This document shows, in pieces, positions 8,416-16,201 of a stretch of DNA of 43,228 nt. The stretch comes from Verrucomicrobiales bacterium (GTDB lineage Bacteria; Verrucomicrobiota; Verrucomicrobiia; Verrucomicrobiales; DEV007): NCBI GenBank assembly GCA_029213265.1, contig JARGNG010000034.1, positions 1 through 43,228 of the forward strand, written 5' to 3'. The notes under the pieces were generated by a model. The model saw only the letters and a list, made by a program, of their open reading frames with translations. It ran no database searches and had not been told where the DNA came from. The position numbers were made by a program, and so were the translations under genes. How positions within the stretch are numbered: position 1 is the stretch's first letter; each line of letters starts with the position of its first letter.

Positions 8416-10836
8416 TCAGTCAGCAGGCTTTCGCAGTGCCTGAAGCCTCTTCCAGCGGCCATCGAAATCGGAATCGATCCCGGGAAGAGTGGCTGCGACT
8501 TGATCGGCCGCCTCAGGCTGGCCCGTCGCAATGGCGAAAAAGACGGTCGATTCGAAATCACGGAAGGATTCTGCGGACGGCTCCGGAAACACCGCGAGGG
8601 CCGCTTCCAGCATCCAATCCGGAGCGAACGAATCCACCTCAACCTCATTGGGGCCGAATCCCAGATCGACGACAAAAATCGAAGAATCAGCCCGCGTAAT
8701 TTTTGCATCGAGGGGAACTCCCTCGCGACGTCGAATGATTCCTTCGTAAGTCCCCTTATTCAGCTCCCGGGAGAGACTGGATACAAATTCATCCGCTTTT
8801 GCATACCCGTATTTCAAGTCCTCTCTCCATTGGGTCCCGGCCGGAGTCACCAAGTCTGCCGCGTCGAGCTTTGCCACTGCCGCGGAGAACAAAAGGGTCT
8901 CCGAATACCCGGAGAAACTGGCGATGAGTTCGAGGAGCTGAGCGCGTTCGGATTTCTCCTCTGCGGAAAGCTTCGTCCCGACAGGACGCGGAGGAACCGG
9001 CTCCGGCTTCACCTTTACGACCGGTTGAGTCGGCGTATTCCGGACAGCTGCTTTCTCCTCCGCGATCAGACTGACAATCTTATCGCTTCGATTGATCCGT
9101 GATCGAATCAACTCCGGCAGTGCCCCGGAAGTTTTCAGACCCGCAAAAATCGACTCCAGTTTCTCTTTCTGCACGGAAAGGTCCTTTCCGGACTTTCGCG
9201 AGGGATTCGGGGCCCCCTGAAGCGCATGAAAATCATCACGAAACGCAGCTACTTTGCCCTGAACACCACCGAGCCATTCGTATCCTTCCGGTGGAATTCC
9301 GGTGGCGAAAGCGTCGAGCATTCTCATGCCGGATTCGAACTGCCCTGCCTGCCAGTTTTTCAGTCCCGCAGCAAGAAGCCCCGCCAACTCAATCGAATCA
9401 GCCTCGAACTCATTGTCGGCCTCGATGACGGGAAGCGGCTCGGAAAGCAAGACCGCAACCCGCCTCATGAGAAGTGTTACGGGATCCGCTTCCTCCTTCG
9501 GAGCGAAAGCCTCAATCATTCCAAAGCACGATCTCGATTCCTCCTCCTTGCCGAGAAAAAGCTTGGTCAGCCCCTGGAAATACAGGGTCCACATGCGAGT
9601 CGACGGAGAAGGGGAGGTCTCTCCCGAAAGTTCATCAAAAACCTGCTCCGCCTTTTCAAACCTGCCTTCCGATATGAGCTGACGTCCAGCGAGAAATTTC
9701 TCAGTATTGTCATTGTCCCCGGCACTGATGACCCTCTCTCCACTGCCAATCCCCAAATCACCCGGCAGCGGAGACGGACGGTCATTCTGCAATTTGATGT
9801 AGATTCCCGCGACGACAGCCGTCAGTGCAGAAAATGTCCCGAGAATGAGCCAGGAAACTTTCGTGTTGTTCTTTTGTCCCCGTCTGCGACGGCGAATGCC
9901 AAACTGCTTCTTTTCGATCTCCTCGATCTGAGAAAGAATTTCATCGTAGGACTGTGGACGATCACTGCCCTGGTAGGCCATCATCGTCTCGATCAATTTC
10001 AGGGTCTGCCTGGAAAGCCCGGGAGCCTCGGACTTCAGATCGATTTCGCTCTGCTTGATGATTTTGAGCTCCTCCAGTGATGAGGTATTGGCCTCAAACG
10101 GAGGTTTTCCAGCGAGAGCATGATAGAGAGTGGCCCCGAGGCTGTAGATATCGCCGAGATACGTGTCGATCTCCCCTTCCAGCTTCTCAGGTGGAACATA
10201 AAACGGCGTCGCCCACAGATCCTCTGACTCGTCCTCCCCACCCTGCTGCACCGCCAGACCAAAATCCACCAACTTGGCGGTTCCGTCCGCCGTAACGAGC
10301 ATATTTCCGGGCTTGATATCGCGGTGAATCAGCTCCTCTTCATGGGCTGCCTTCAGTCCGTTGGTCACATCGTGGGCAACCTGGAGCACCGTCGCCTCGG
10401 TTATCGCCCCACTCTTCGCGATCATCTCCTCCATGCTGGTCGCGTCGACCAGTTCCATCGCAATGAAGAAATACCCCTGGTCCTCTCCGACGGTGTAGAC
10501 CTTGACCACATTCGGATGCAGGATCGAAGCGGTCAGCTTTGCTTCGCGCTCAAACATCGCGGTCAAGGCGCTGTCCTGGCTGAGAGACCGATGCAGAATT
10601 TTTAATGCCACCTCGCGCTGCAAATGCACATCGACGGCTCGAAACACCTGACTCATCCCGCCCTCACCGAGAATACCGATGATCTGGTATTTGCCCATGA
10701 CCGTGCGAACCCGAACACTGGACCCGCAGTGCGGACAGATAATTTTTGAGAAGGGTGTAAACGCAGATACGTCGATCGATTGCGAGCAATCGGGACACTG
10801 GTTTACGACCGGTTCCTGTTCAGCTGATTCTGTCAT
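8416..10836 (-). CDS. Membrane Ser/Thr protein kinase with N-terminal zinc ribbon
   Basis: The 806-residue protein opens with a zinc ribbon (Cys14-x-x-Cys17 and Cys34-x-x-Cys37). A Hanks-type kinase follows: glycine loop GEGGMSQVF (57-65), Lys79 in VALK, catalytic HRDIKPGN (171-178), DFG (191-193) and a PPE motif. A basic juxtamembrane stretch (RRRRRGQ, ~315-321) leads to one transmembrane helix (about 327-347), placing ~450 C-terminal residues outside the cytoplasm. This region is helical and TPR-like (AGRQLISEGRFEKAEQVFDEL and similar) rather than PASTA. All catalytic residues are present, so it should be active. The input signal is unknown. The ClpX-like gene lies 106 bases downstream on the same strand, and kdsA is divergent. 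Confidence 0.9.
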   Translation of the reverse strand: MTESAEQEPVVNQCPDCSQSIDVSAFTPFSKIICPHCGSSVRVRTVMGKYQIIGILGEGGMSQVFRAVDVHLQREVALKILHRSLSQDSALTAMFEREAKLTASILHPNVVKVYTVGEDQGYFFIAMELVDATSMEEMIAKSGAITEATVLQVAHDVTNGLKAAHEEELIHRDIKPGNMLVTADGTAKLVDFGLAVQQGGEDESEDLWATPFYVPPEKLEGEIDTYLGDIYSLGATLYHALAGKPPFEANTSSLEELKIIKQSEIDLKSEAPGLSRQTLKLIETMMAYQGSDRPQSYDEILSQIEEIEKKQFGIRRRRRGQKNNTKVSWLILGTFSALTAVVAGIYIKLQNDRPSPLPGDLGIGSGERVISAGDNDNTEKFLAGRQLISEGRFEKAEQVFDELSGETSPSPSTRMWTLYFQGLTKLFLGKEEESRSCFGMIEAFAPKEEADPVTLLMRRVAVLLSEPLPVIEADNEFEADSIELAGLLAAGLKNWQAGQFESGMRMLDAFATGIPPEGYEWLGGVQGKVAAFRDDFHALQGAPNPSRKSGKDLSVQKEKLESIFAGLKTSGALPELIRSRINRSDKIVSLIAEEKAAVRNTPTQPVVKVKPEPVPPRPVGTKLSAEEKSERAQLLELIASFSGYSETLLFSAAVAKLDAADLVTPAGTQWREDLKYGYAKADEFVSSLSRELNKGTYEGIIRRREGVPLDAKITRADSSIFVVDLGFGPNEVEVDSFAPDWMLEAALAVFPEPSAESFRDFESTVFFAIATGQPEAADQVAATLPGIDSDFDGRWKRLQALRKPAD

Positions 10837-11003
10837 CCGACCTCAAATTTGCACCCTCTCGGGTAAACCGCGACAGTGTATCTTTCGCAACGCAGAGGTC
10901 CAGACTTTTCCCATCTCAATTCTTTTCCGGTTTGATAAGCTTCATAATCGCCCCAACTGGTTGCGACCTGCCTCAGTGAGGGCTACCGTTTCGGTTTTCC
11001 ATT

Positions 11004-11843
11004 ATGGGTGAAACCGCTTCCACTGTTTCCATCGGCGATTACGAACTCGGTAGTGATCGACCGCTCTTCATTCTCGGCCCCTGCGTGATCGAGTCCGAAG
11101 AGTTTCTGCTCGATCTGGCCCCAAAGGTCAAAGCGGTTGCCGACGAGGCGGGTGTCGACATGATCTTCAAAGCGAGCTACGACAAGGCAAATCGAAGCTC
11201 GGTCAATTCATTCCGGGGAATGGGATGTGAGCCCGGCTGCCGACTTCTCCAGAGAGTTGGGGAAGAGTTAGGCGTTCCTGTGACAACCGACATCCACACC
11301 GCTGAAGAAGCCCGCATCGCCGGGGAATTCATCGATGTGCTGCAAATCCCCGCCTTTCTCTGTCGTCAGACAGACTTGCTCGAAGCGGCGGCGAAGACCG
11401 GACGGGTCGTGAATGTGAAAAAAGGCCAATTTCTTGCTCCGTGGGACGTTACAAACATAGCCGTTAAGCTCGATGCCTTCGGCTGCAGGAACTATTTTAT
11501 GACGGAACGTGGAAGCAGCTTCGGCTACAACGCTCTTGTGGCTGATATGAGATCCATACCCTGGATGCAGGAAAGCGGCCTCCGGGTCGTGTTTGACGCG
11601 ACCCACTCCGTCCAGCGCCCGGGAGGTGATGGCACGTCCAGCGGCGGCGATGGAAGACTCGCTCCCGTTCTCGCCCGTTCAGCGGTAGCGGCCGGGTGTG
11701 ACGGTGTATTTATGGAGACCCATCCCGAACCGGAAAAGGCGCTCAGTGACGGACCAAATCAAGTCCCGCTTGACCAACTCGGGGAAGTTCTCATCCAGCT
11801 GCGGCAAATTTTCAATGTCGTTCGCGGACTGCCCCTGACATGA
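11004..11843 (+). CDS. kdsA: 3-deoxy-D-manno-octulosonate 8-phosphate synthase
   Basis: This 279-residue cytoplasmic enzyme condenses phosphoenolpyruvate with arabinose 5-phosphate to Kdo-8-phosphate, the first committed Kdo step for LPS. Recognisable blocks are GPCVIES (25-31), FKASYDKANRSS, DIHTAEEA, LQIPAFLCRQTDLLEAAAKTG, VNVKKGQFLAPWD, TERGSSFGY, FDATHSVQRPGG and METHPEPEKALSDGP. Cys27, together with the His in DATHS, the Glu in METHP and the Asp in ALSD, matches the metal ligands of Aquifex-type KdsA. It is therefore predicted to be the metal-dependent class rather than the E. coli class, which has Asn in place of Cys27. The stop overlaps the next start by four bases (ATGA), so the two are translationally coupled. 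Confidence 0.96.
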   Translation: MGETASTVSIGDYELGSDRPLFILGPCVIESEEFLLDLAPKVKAVADEAGVDMIFKASYDKANRSSVNSFRGMGCEPGCRLLQRVGEELGVPVTTDIHTAEEARIAGEFIDVLQIPAFLCRQTDLLEAAAKTGRVVNVKKGQFLAPWDVTNIAVKLDAFGCRNYFMTERGSSFGYNALVADMRSIPWMQESGLRVVFDATHSVQRPGGDGTSSGGDGRLAPVLARSAVAAGCDGVFMETHPEPEKALSDGPNQVPLDQLGEVLIQLRQIFNVVRGLPLT

Positions 11844-12457
11844 TTCGACGCCTTCCCATCGTCCTTTTGACGGCCGCGTTTCTGCTTTCCGCAGGAACGG
11901 CCATCAGGCTTTCGGCCCAGGACGAACCAGGGGCAAAGGAAAACCGTCCGAAAAGAACCGAACAGGAAAAAGCAGCGCAGCGGGCCAAGGCGAAAGGGAA
12001 AGGGAAAGGGAAAAAAAAGCAGAACGTCATGTCCTTCAAAGGCGGCATCCCGACCGAGATCAGCTCCGCGTTTCCGATCGGACGGGAATTTGTCGGTGTC
12101 TCGATCCCCTCCTACGAGGAGGAACGATTGAAATCGGTGATGCGCGCTGACTCCATCATCCGGATCAATGACCGCTTTCTCGACCTCGTCAATCTCGTCA
12201 TCTCCGTCTACAATTCCGAGGGAGAGCATGAAACCACGATCAGTATGGACGAAGCGGCCTACGACCTGACGACACAGGAGCTCGCCAGTAAAACCCCCGC
12301 GAAAATCGAACAGCCGAAATTCACGATGACCGGAGATAAAATGACCTTCGACACCCAGTCCCAGGTCAGCAAGCTGGTCGGCAACGTGGAAGTGATCATT
12401 CCCGACGCCGGCAATCTCTTTCCCACCCCGGGATTTCCCGCATCCGGCGGAAAGTAA
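11840..12457 (+). CDS. LptC-like periplasmic LPS export protein
   Basis: The 205-residue exported protein has a signal or anchor segment (residues 5-27) followed by a Lys/Gly-rich tract (about 34-61, including KAKGKGKGKKKQ). The C-terminal half contains KFTMTGDKMTFDTQSQVSKLVGNVEVII, the repeated beta-strand grammar of LptA/LptC (OstA-like) folds. Its place between kdsA and an LptA-like gene matches lptC in the proteobacterial kds-lptC-lptA-lptB order. That position and the motif are the basis for the call; overall identity to LptC cannot be judged. The coding DNA holds three GGGAAA units and an A8 run (12011-12018) forming an in-frame A-AAA-AAG heptamer. The gene overlaps kdsA by four bases. 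Confidence 0.68.
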   Translation: MIRRLPIVLLTAAFLLSAGTAIRLSAQDEPGAKENRPKRTEQEKAAQRAKAKGKGKGKKKQNVMSFKGGIPTEISSAFPIGREFVGVSIPSYEEERLKSVMRADSIIRINDRFLDLVNLVISVYNSEGEHETTISMDEAAYDLTTQELASKTPAKIEQPKFTMTGDKMTFDTQSQVSKLVGNVEVIIPDAGNLFPTPGFPASGGK

Positions 12458-12489
12458 TCCCACTCCTTTTCCCTTCCCCCAACCTCACC

Positions 12490-13662
12490 ATGAAGATTCC
12501 ATTGCACATCACAGGAGCCCTTTTCCTGAGTCTCGCATCCATGTCCCTGAACGCGCAGGACAAGGATGCCGCCATCGAGAAAGCGAAAAAAGAAGGGCAG
12601 AGCCTGATCGACAACCCGAGCATGCAGAACCTGTTTCGGCAGGCGAAAAAAGATCCTGCGGAAGCAGCCAAATCACTCCAGGCTGACCCGGGTGACATTG
12701 TTCGCGACGCGACCCGAATGTTCCAGGAGAAGAAGAATTCCGTTGATCTGGAAGGAATCGACACCCCCGAAAACCGGGCCAAGGCGGAGCGAATCAAAAG
12801 CGCGGCGATGTCGAAAGTCGGTGAGCTGACCGGGGCCGCCAAACCGGAATCAACGGCCGATGTGCCTGCGACCGGAGTGCCGGCCACCCGCTCCTCGGCA
12901 GGAGCAACCCGTTTTGTCACCCCGATCGCCATGCCGGTCGAAGAGACCCCGACCCCTCTCGCCGCCGATGCGAACGGCGCGACAGTGGTCCAGGACAAGG
13001 AGGTTCAACCCATGGCCAGCGTCGAGCCAACCCTGCCTCAAATTCCAGATACGCCGTCCTTGACCGGATCCGACATACCGGCGCCCAAACCGCTCAGTCC
13101 GAAATACAATACGAAAGCAGGAGGCGGCTATCAGGGCGCGGACAAAGACCACATGGAGATCAAAGCGCGGGAGTCCGTCATGGACAACAACAAGGGCCTC
13201 CTCACATTCCAGGGAAATGTCATTGTCGATCATCCGGAGTTTGAGATGAAATGCGAGACCCTCGAAATTTACATGGCCGAGGGAATGGGTGCCGGCGCCA
13301 AAAGTGACGGCAGTGATCCGTTTAAGCGCGCGATCGCTTCCGGGGGAATGGTCGAAATCCGCCGTCTCAGTCCTGACGGAAAAACCCAGATCGCCATGGC
13401 CCGCCGGGCCGATTACAATGCGGTTACCAAAGACATCATTCTCTCGGGAGGCCCGCCCTACATTCAGGATGGTGACAAATTTATTGAAACCAGCTCGGCT
13501 GATGCAAAAATCATCATGCGCGGCACCGGACAATACCAAATCACCGGTTCCGATGCGGGGCCCAAAAACCGAACCCGCATTGTCATTCCCGTCTCGGGAG
13601 GAGACAAATCCAAAGACATCGGCATCCAGGGCCTCGGCGGCGGTATTGACCGGCTTCGCTGA
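12490..13662 (+). CDS. lptA: LptA-like (OstA domain) periplasmic LPS transport protein
   Basis: The product has 390 residues. A signal peptide (1-22, ending LNAQ) is followed by a helical Lys/Glu-rich part and a Pro/Ala-rich linker. A C-terminal OstA-like beta domain (about 215-360) includes MEIKARESVMDNNKGLLTFQG, NVIVDHPEFEMKCETLEIYM and RRADYNAVTKDIILSGGP. These match the pattern of LptA, where repeated short beta strands form a periplasmic bridge for LPS. It is about twice the length of E. coli LptA (185 residues), and the extra part is all N-terminal. It lies 32 bases after the LptC-like gene and before lptB. No Shine-Dalgarno is visible ahead of the ATG. An acidic Gly/Ala insert (MGAGAKSDGSDP) interrupts the domain. 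Confidence 0.78.
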   Translation: MKIPLHITGALFLSLASMSLNAQDKDAAIEKAKKEGQSLIDNPSMQNLFRQAKKDPAEAAKSLQADPGDIVRDATRMFQEKKNSVDLEGIDTPENRAKAERIKSAAMSKVGELTGAAKPESTADVPATGVPATRSSAGATRFVTPIAMPVEETPTPLAADANGATVVQDKEVQPMASVEPTLPQIPDTPSLTGSDIPAPKPLSPKYNTKAGGGYQGADKDHMEIKARESVMDNNKGLLTFQGNVIVDHPEFEMKCETLEIYMAEGMGAGAKSDGSDPFKRAIASGGMVEIRRLSPDGKTQIAMARRADYNAVTKDIILSGGPPYIQDGDKFIETSSADAKIIMRGTGQYQITGSDAGPKNRTRIVIPVSGGDKSKDIGIQGLGGGIDRLR

Positions 13663-13719
13663 TTCGCGTAACCTTCCTTGATTCTGAGGGAGGAACACTC
13701 TCCTTCAGCCCAGATTTGC

Positions 13720-15411
13720 ATGAGTTACACGGACGACCGCGACGAGATTGCCGAGCTTTTCGGAATCGAACCCAAGCCTCGCAAAGGATACTCCGAAGAA
13801 ATTCCGGAATCGCCGGAGTCCCCGGCTGCGGAGAAACCGGCCTTCGATGCACTTCCGCCCCGACGGGAAACGGCGTCAGCCAGTGCGCCGGCGGCATCGC
13901 CAACTGCGCCACCCAAACAGGCTCCCCCGCGGCAAGCCCCTCCGAAACAGGAACCTCCGAAACAGGTTGCGGCGGCGAAACCCGGACAACAGGCAGTCCC
14001 CCAACAAGTCGCCATACCTGCTTCTGAAGCGAAGACGAAATCTACGCCGGCTTCGAAACCTGACGCCGGCCCGATCGAGGTAAAACTGCCGGTGAAGCTG
14101 ACTCCTCCCGCTCACGTGGAACCGCATCCACTTGAGACTCGAAAAGCAGCCCCCACCCCTTCCGCCAAGCCTCCGGAGCCTGTCGTCGAAGACGAGGAAT
14201 TGCTTGTTTACGACGAACTCGATCTTCCCGATTTTTCGGAAAGTGATTTTATTTCTTTCGACGAAAAACCGGAGCCGCCGAGGAAGCAGACCCTCCCCCG
14301 CAAGAAGGCCGCTCAACCGGCGAATCCAGCTCCGGAACAACGCCCGCAAAACGAAGCTCCGGTTCCTCCGGCAGCCTCTCCGGAACCGCCATCGGACACC
14401 CGCCCTCGCGCGACTCCCCGAAAGGCACCTGCGGCGAAAACTCCCGCCGAAGCTCCTTCGAAAAAGGCTCCCCTTGCTCCGGCTCAGAAAGCGGCCGCAC
14501 CGAAACAGGCAGCACCAGAACCGACCCCGGAAGCACCAGTCGAGCGAAAGGCCCAACCGGGACCGAAGCCCACGCCTGCACAGACCGCTGTCGCCTCAGC
14601 AACCACTGCCTCTGCCGCGGCCGTAATACAGGAATCTCCTCCGGCTTCCCAGCCCGCCGCTCAACCAGCGGCCGCACCCGCCGGGGACGAAATGCTGATG
14701 CAGACCCACGGCCTCGTAAAAATCTACGATGGGAGAACCGTGGTCAAAGGAGTCGACATCAACGTGCGCAAGGGAGAAATTGTCGGATTGCTGGGTCCCA
14801 ATGGAGCGGGAAAAACGACCAGCTTCTACATGATCGTCGGACTCGTTCCGCCCAACGACGGACAGGTTCTTTTCCGTGGAAACGATGTCACGAAAATGCC
14901 GATGTACAAGCGGGCCCGACTCGGGATGGGATACCTTCCTCAGGAGGAATCGATTTTCCGGAAGTTGACCGTCGAGCAAAACATCATGGCGGTGATGGAA
15001 ACACTCAAGATACCGCGAAAAGAAAAGGTGGAGCGCTGCCATGAACTTCTCGAACGATTCAGCATTACCCACATCCGGAAGAACGTGGCCCTGACCTGCT
15101 CCGGGGGAGAAAAACGCCGGCTTACCATCGCACGATCCCTCGTCACGAAACCGAGTCTGATCATGCTGGACGAACCTTTTTCCGGAGTGGATCCGATCGC
15201 GGTGAACGAGATCCAGTCCATTGTTGCCGACCTTCGGGAATCCGGACTCGCCATTCTCATCACTGACCACAACGCGCGTCAGACGCTCGAACTGGTCGAC
15301 CGGGCCTACCTGATTTACGAAGGAAGCGTTCTACGCGAAGGAACGAGGGACTTTCTCATCAATGATCCTGTCAGCCGCGAACTCTACCTTGGTGACCGCT
15401 TCACGATGTAA
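13720..15411 (+). CDS. lptB: LPS export ABC transporter ATPase LptB with long Pro/Ala-rich N-terminal extension
   Basis: The product has 563 residues. Residues ~325-563 form a complete LptB of usual size (~240): Walker A GPNGAGKT, Q-loop YLPQEESIFRKL, signature CSGGEKRR (Cys instead of the common Leu), Walker B LIMLDEPFSGVDPIAV, the H-loop ITDHNARQTLELVDRAYLI and the terminal YLGDRF typical of LptB. Residues 1-324 are low-complexity Pro/Ala/Lys/Gln sequence in the same uninterrupted frame, starting MSYTDDRDEIAELFGI. The ATG at 13720 is chosen because that opening looks structured; a TTG at 13678 is also possible. A separate start at the ATG at 14692 would give a standard LptB, and cannot be excluded. 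LptB powers LPS extraction from the inner membrane with LptF/LptG, which are not in this window. Confidence 0.92.
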   Translation: MSYTDDRDEIAELFGIEPKPRKGYSEEIPESPESPAAEKPAFDALPPRRETASASAPAASPTAPPKQAPPRQAPPKQEPPKQVAAAKPGQQAVPQQVAIPASEAKTKSTPASKPDAGPIEVKLPVKLTPPAHVEPHPLETRKAAPTPSAKPPEPVVEDEELLVYDELDLPDFSESDFISFDEKPEPPRKQTLPRKKAAQPANPAPEQRPQNEAPVPPAASPEPPSDTRPRATPRKAPAAKTPAEAPSKKAPLAPAQKAAAPKQAAPEPTPEAPVERKAQPGPKPTPAQTAVASATTASAAAVIQESPPASQPAAQPAAAPAGDEMLMQTHGLVKIYDGRTVVKGVDINVRKGEIVGLLGPNGAGKTTSFYMIVGLVPPNDGQVLFRGNDVTKMPMYKRARLGMGYLPQEESIFRKLTVEQNIMAVMETLKIPRKEKVERCHELLERFSITHIRKNVALTCSGGEKRRLTIARSLVTKPSLIMLDEPFSGVDPIAVNEIQSIVADLRESGLAILITDHNARQTLELVDRAYLIYEGSVLREGTRDFLINDPVSRELYLGDRFTM

Positions 15412-15438
15412 GAACCAACTGGCATCAAAAATGCAGGC

Positions 15439-15468
15439 TTGCCAGCAGGCCCTTGCAAACTCTATCAT
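15439..15468 (+). promoter_or_regulatory. Possible promoter for hpf
   Basis: TTGCCA (15439-15444) and TATCAT (15463-15468) are 18 bases apart, in the 107-base gap between lptB and hpf. This would allow hpf to be expressed independently of the lpt genes, with a ~45-base leader that carries a strong ribosome binding site (AAAGGAG near 15503-15509). Confidence 0.35.
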
Positions 15469-15518
15469 TCTAAGAACCGTTTCAATCACACTAACCTAAA
15501 CCCAAAGGAGTCAATTCC

Positions 15519-16103
15519 ATGCAAACTCACAACGCCAATATGCCGATCACAGTCACCGGTCGCCACGTTTCCGTCACAGATGCCATGCGCGAGCATGCGG
15601 AGAAGAAAGTCGCCGGCCTGCACCTTGATTATCCGAAAGTGATCGAGGCGAAAGTGCTCCTCAACGTCGAGTCCGACCGCCATATCGCTGAAATCATTCT
15701 TTTTTGCGCGAATCATATCGTCATCGAAGCCGACTCGACCACTTCCGATATGTATGCCTCGATCGACGAGACGATTTCCAAGATCGCCCGGCGTATGCGG
15801 AAGCACAAAACCCGCATGCTGAAGTCGCACCGCCCCAAACGACAGAAAGACATTCGGCACCTGCCCGAGGCAATCTTTGCTCAGGATATTCCGTTGGAAC
15901 CGGAAGAGGAGCACGAGCCGGTGATCGTGCATAAGGAGAAATACAAAGTGAAGCACCTCTTCTCCGACGAAGCGATCATGGACATGGAAATGAACGAGAA
16001 GCCCTTCATTCTCTATCACGATGCCAAAACCGACGTTCTCTCGATTATCTATCGCAGAGAAGACGGCGACTACGGCATGGTGGCTCCGGTCCAGGACGCC
16101 TGA
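15519..16103 (+). CDS. hpf: Long-form ribosome hibernation promoting factor
   Basis: The product has 194 residues. The N-terminal RaiA/HPF domain (residues 8-110) starts MPITVTGRHVSVTDAMREHAEKKV, continues with VLLNVESDRHIAEIILFCANHIVIEAD and MYASIDETISKIARRMRKHK, and ends with a basic helix that lies in the 30S decoding groove. A linker leads to the C-terminal dimerisation domain (about 135-192: IVHKEKYKVKHLFSDEAIMDMEM...FILYHDAKTDVLSIIYRREDGDYGMV). Long HPF proteins join two 70S ribosomes into inactive 100S particles in stationary phase. A strong Shine-Dalgarno AAAGGAG supports the ATG at 15519. Its position after lptB mirrors hpf in proteobacteria, where rpoN lies between; rpoN is absent here. 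A perfect hairpin follows the stop. Confidence 0.95.
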   Translation: MQTHNANMPITVTGRHVSVTDAMREHAEKKVAGLHLDYPKVIEAKVLLNVESDRHIAEIILFCANHIVIEADSTTSDMYASIDETISKIARRMRKHKTRMLKSHRPKRQKDIRHLPEAIFAQDIPLEPEEEHEPVIVHKEKYKVKHLFSDEAIMDMEMNEKPFILYHDAKTDVLSIIYRREDGDYGMVAPVQDA

Positions 16104-16113
16104 TTCAATCATC

Positions 16114-16146
16114 CAACCCTGTTGGATACCGGATCCAACAGGGTTG
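16114..16146 (+). terminator. Strong hairpin after hpf
   Basis: A perfect 14-bp inverted repeat (16114-16127 with 16133-16146, arm CAACCCTGTTGGAT) has a 5-base loop and starts 10 bases after the hpf stop. The position fits a transcription terminator or an mRNA 3' stabiliser. There is no T-run behind it, so intrinsic termination is uncertain. Confidence 0.6.
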
Positions 16147-16201
16147 AATTCTGCCAAAACCGAGTGGAAAGCGGGCTTGCGGCCGAGGCTATCCTTTTCC
16201 C

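Noticed and set aside
13678..13719. TTG start for LptB
   Set aside because: The ATG at 13720 begins a more protein-like sequence and the TTG has no ribosome site directly before it.
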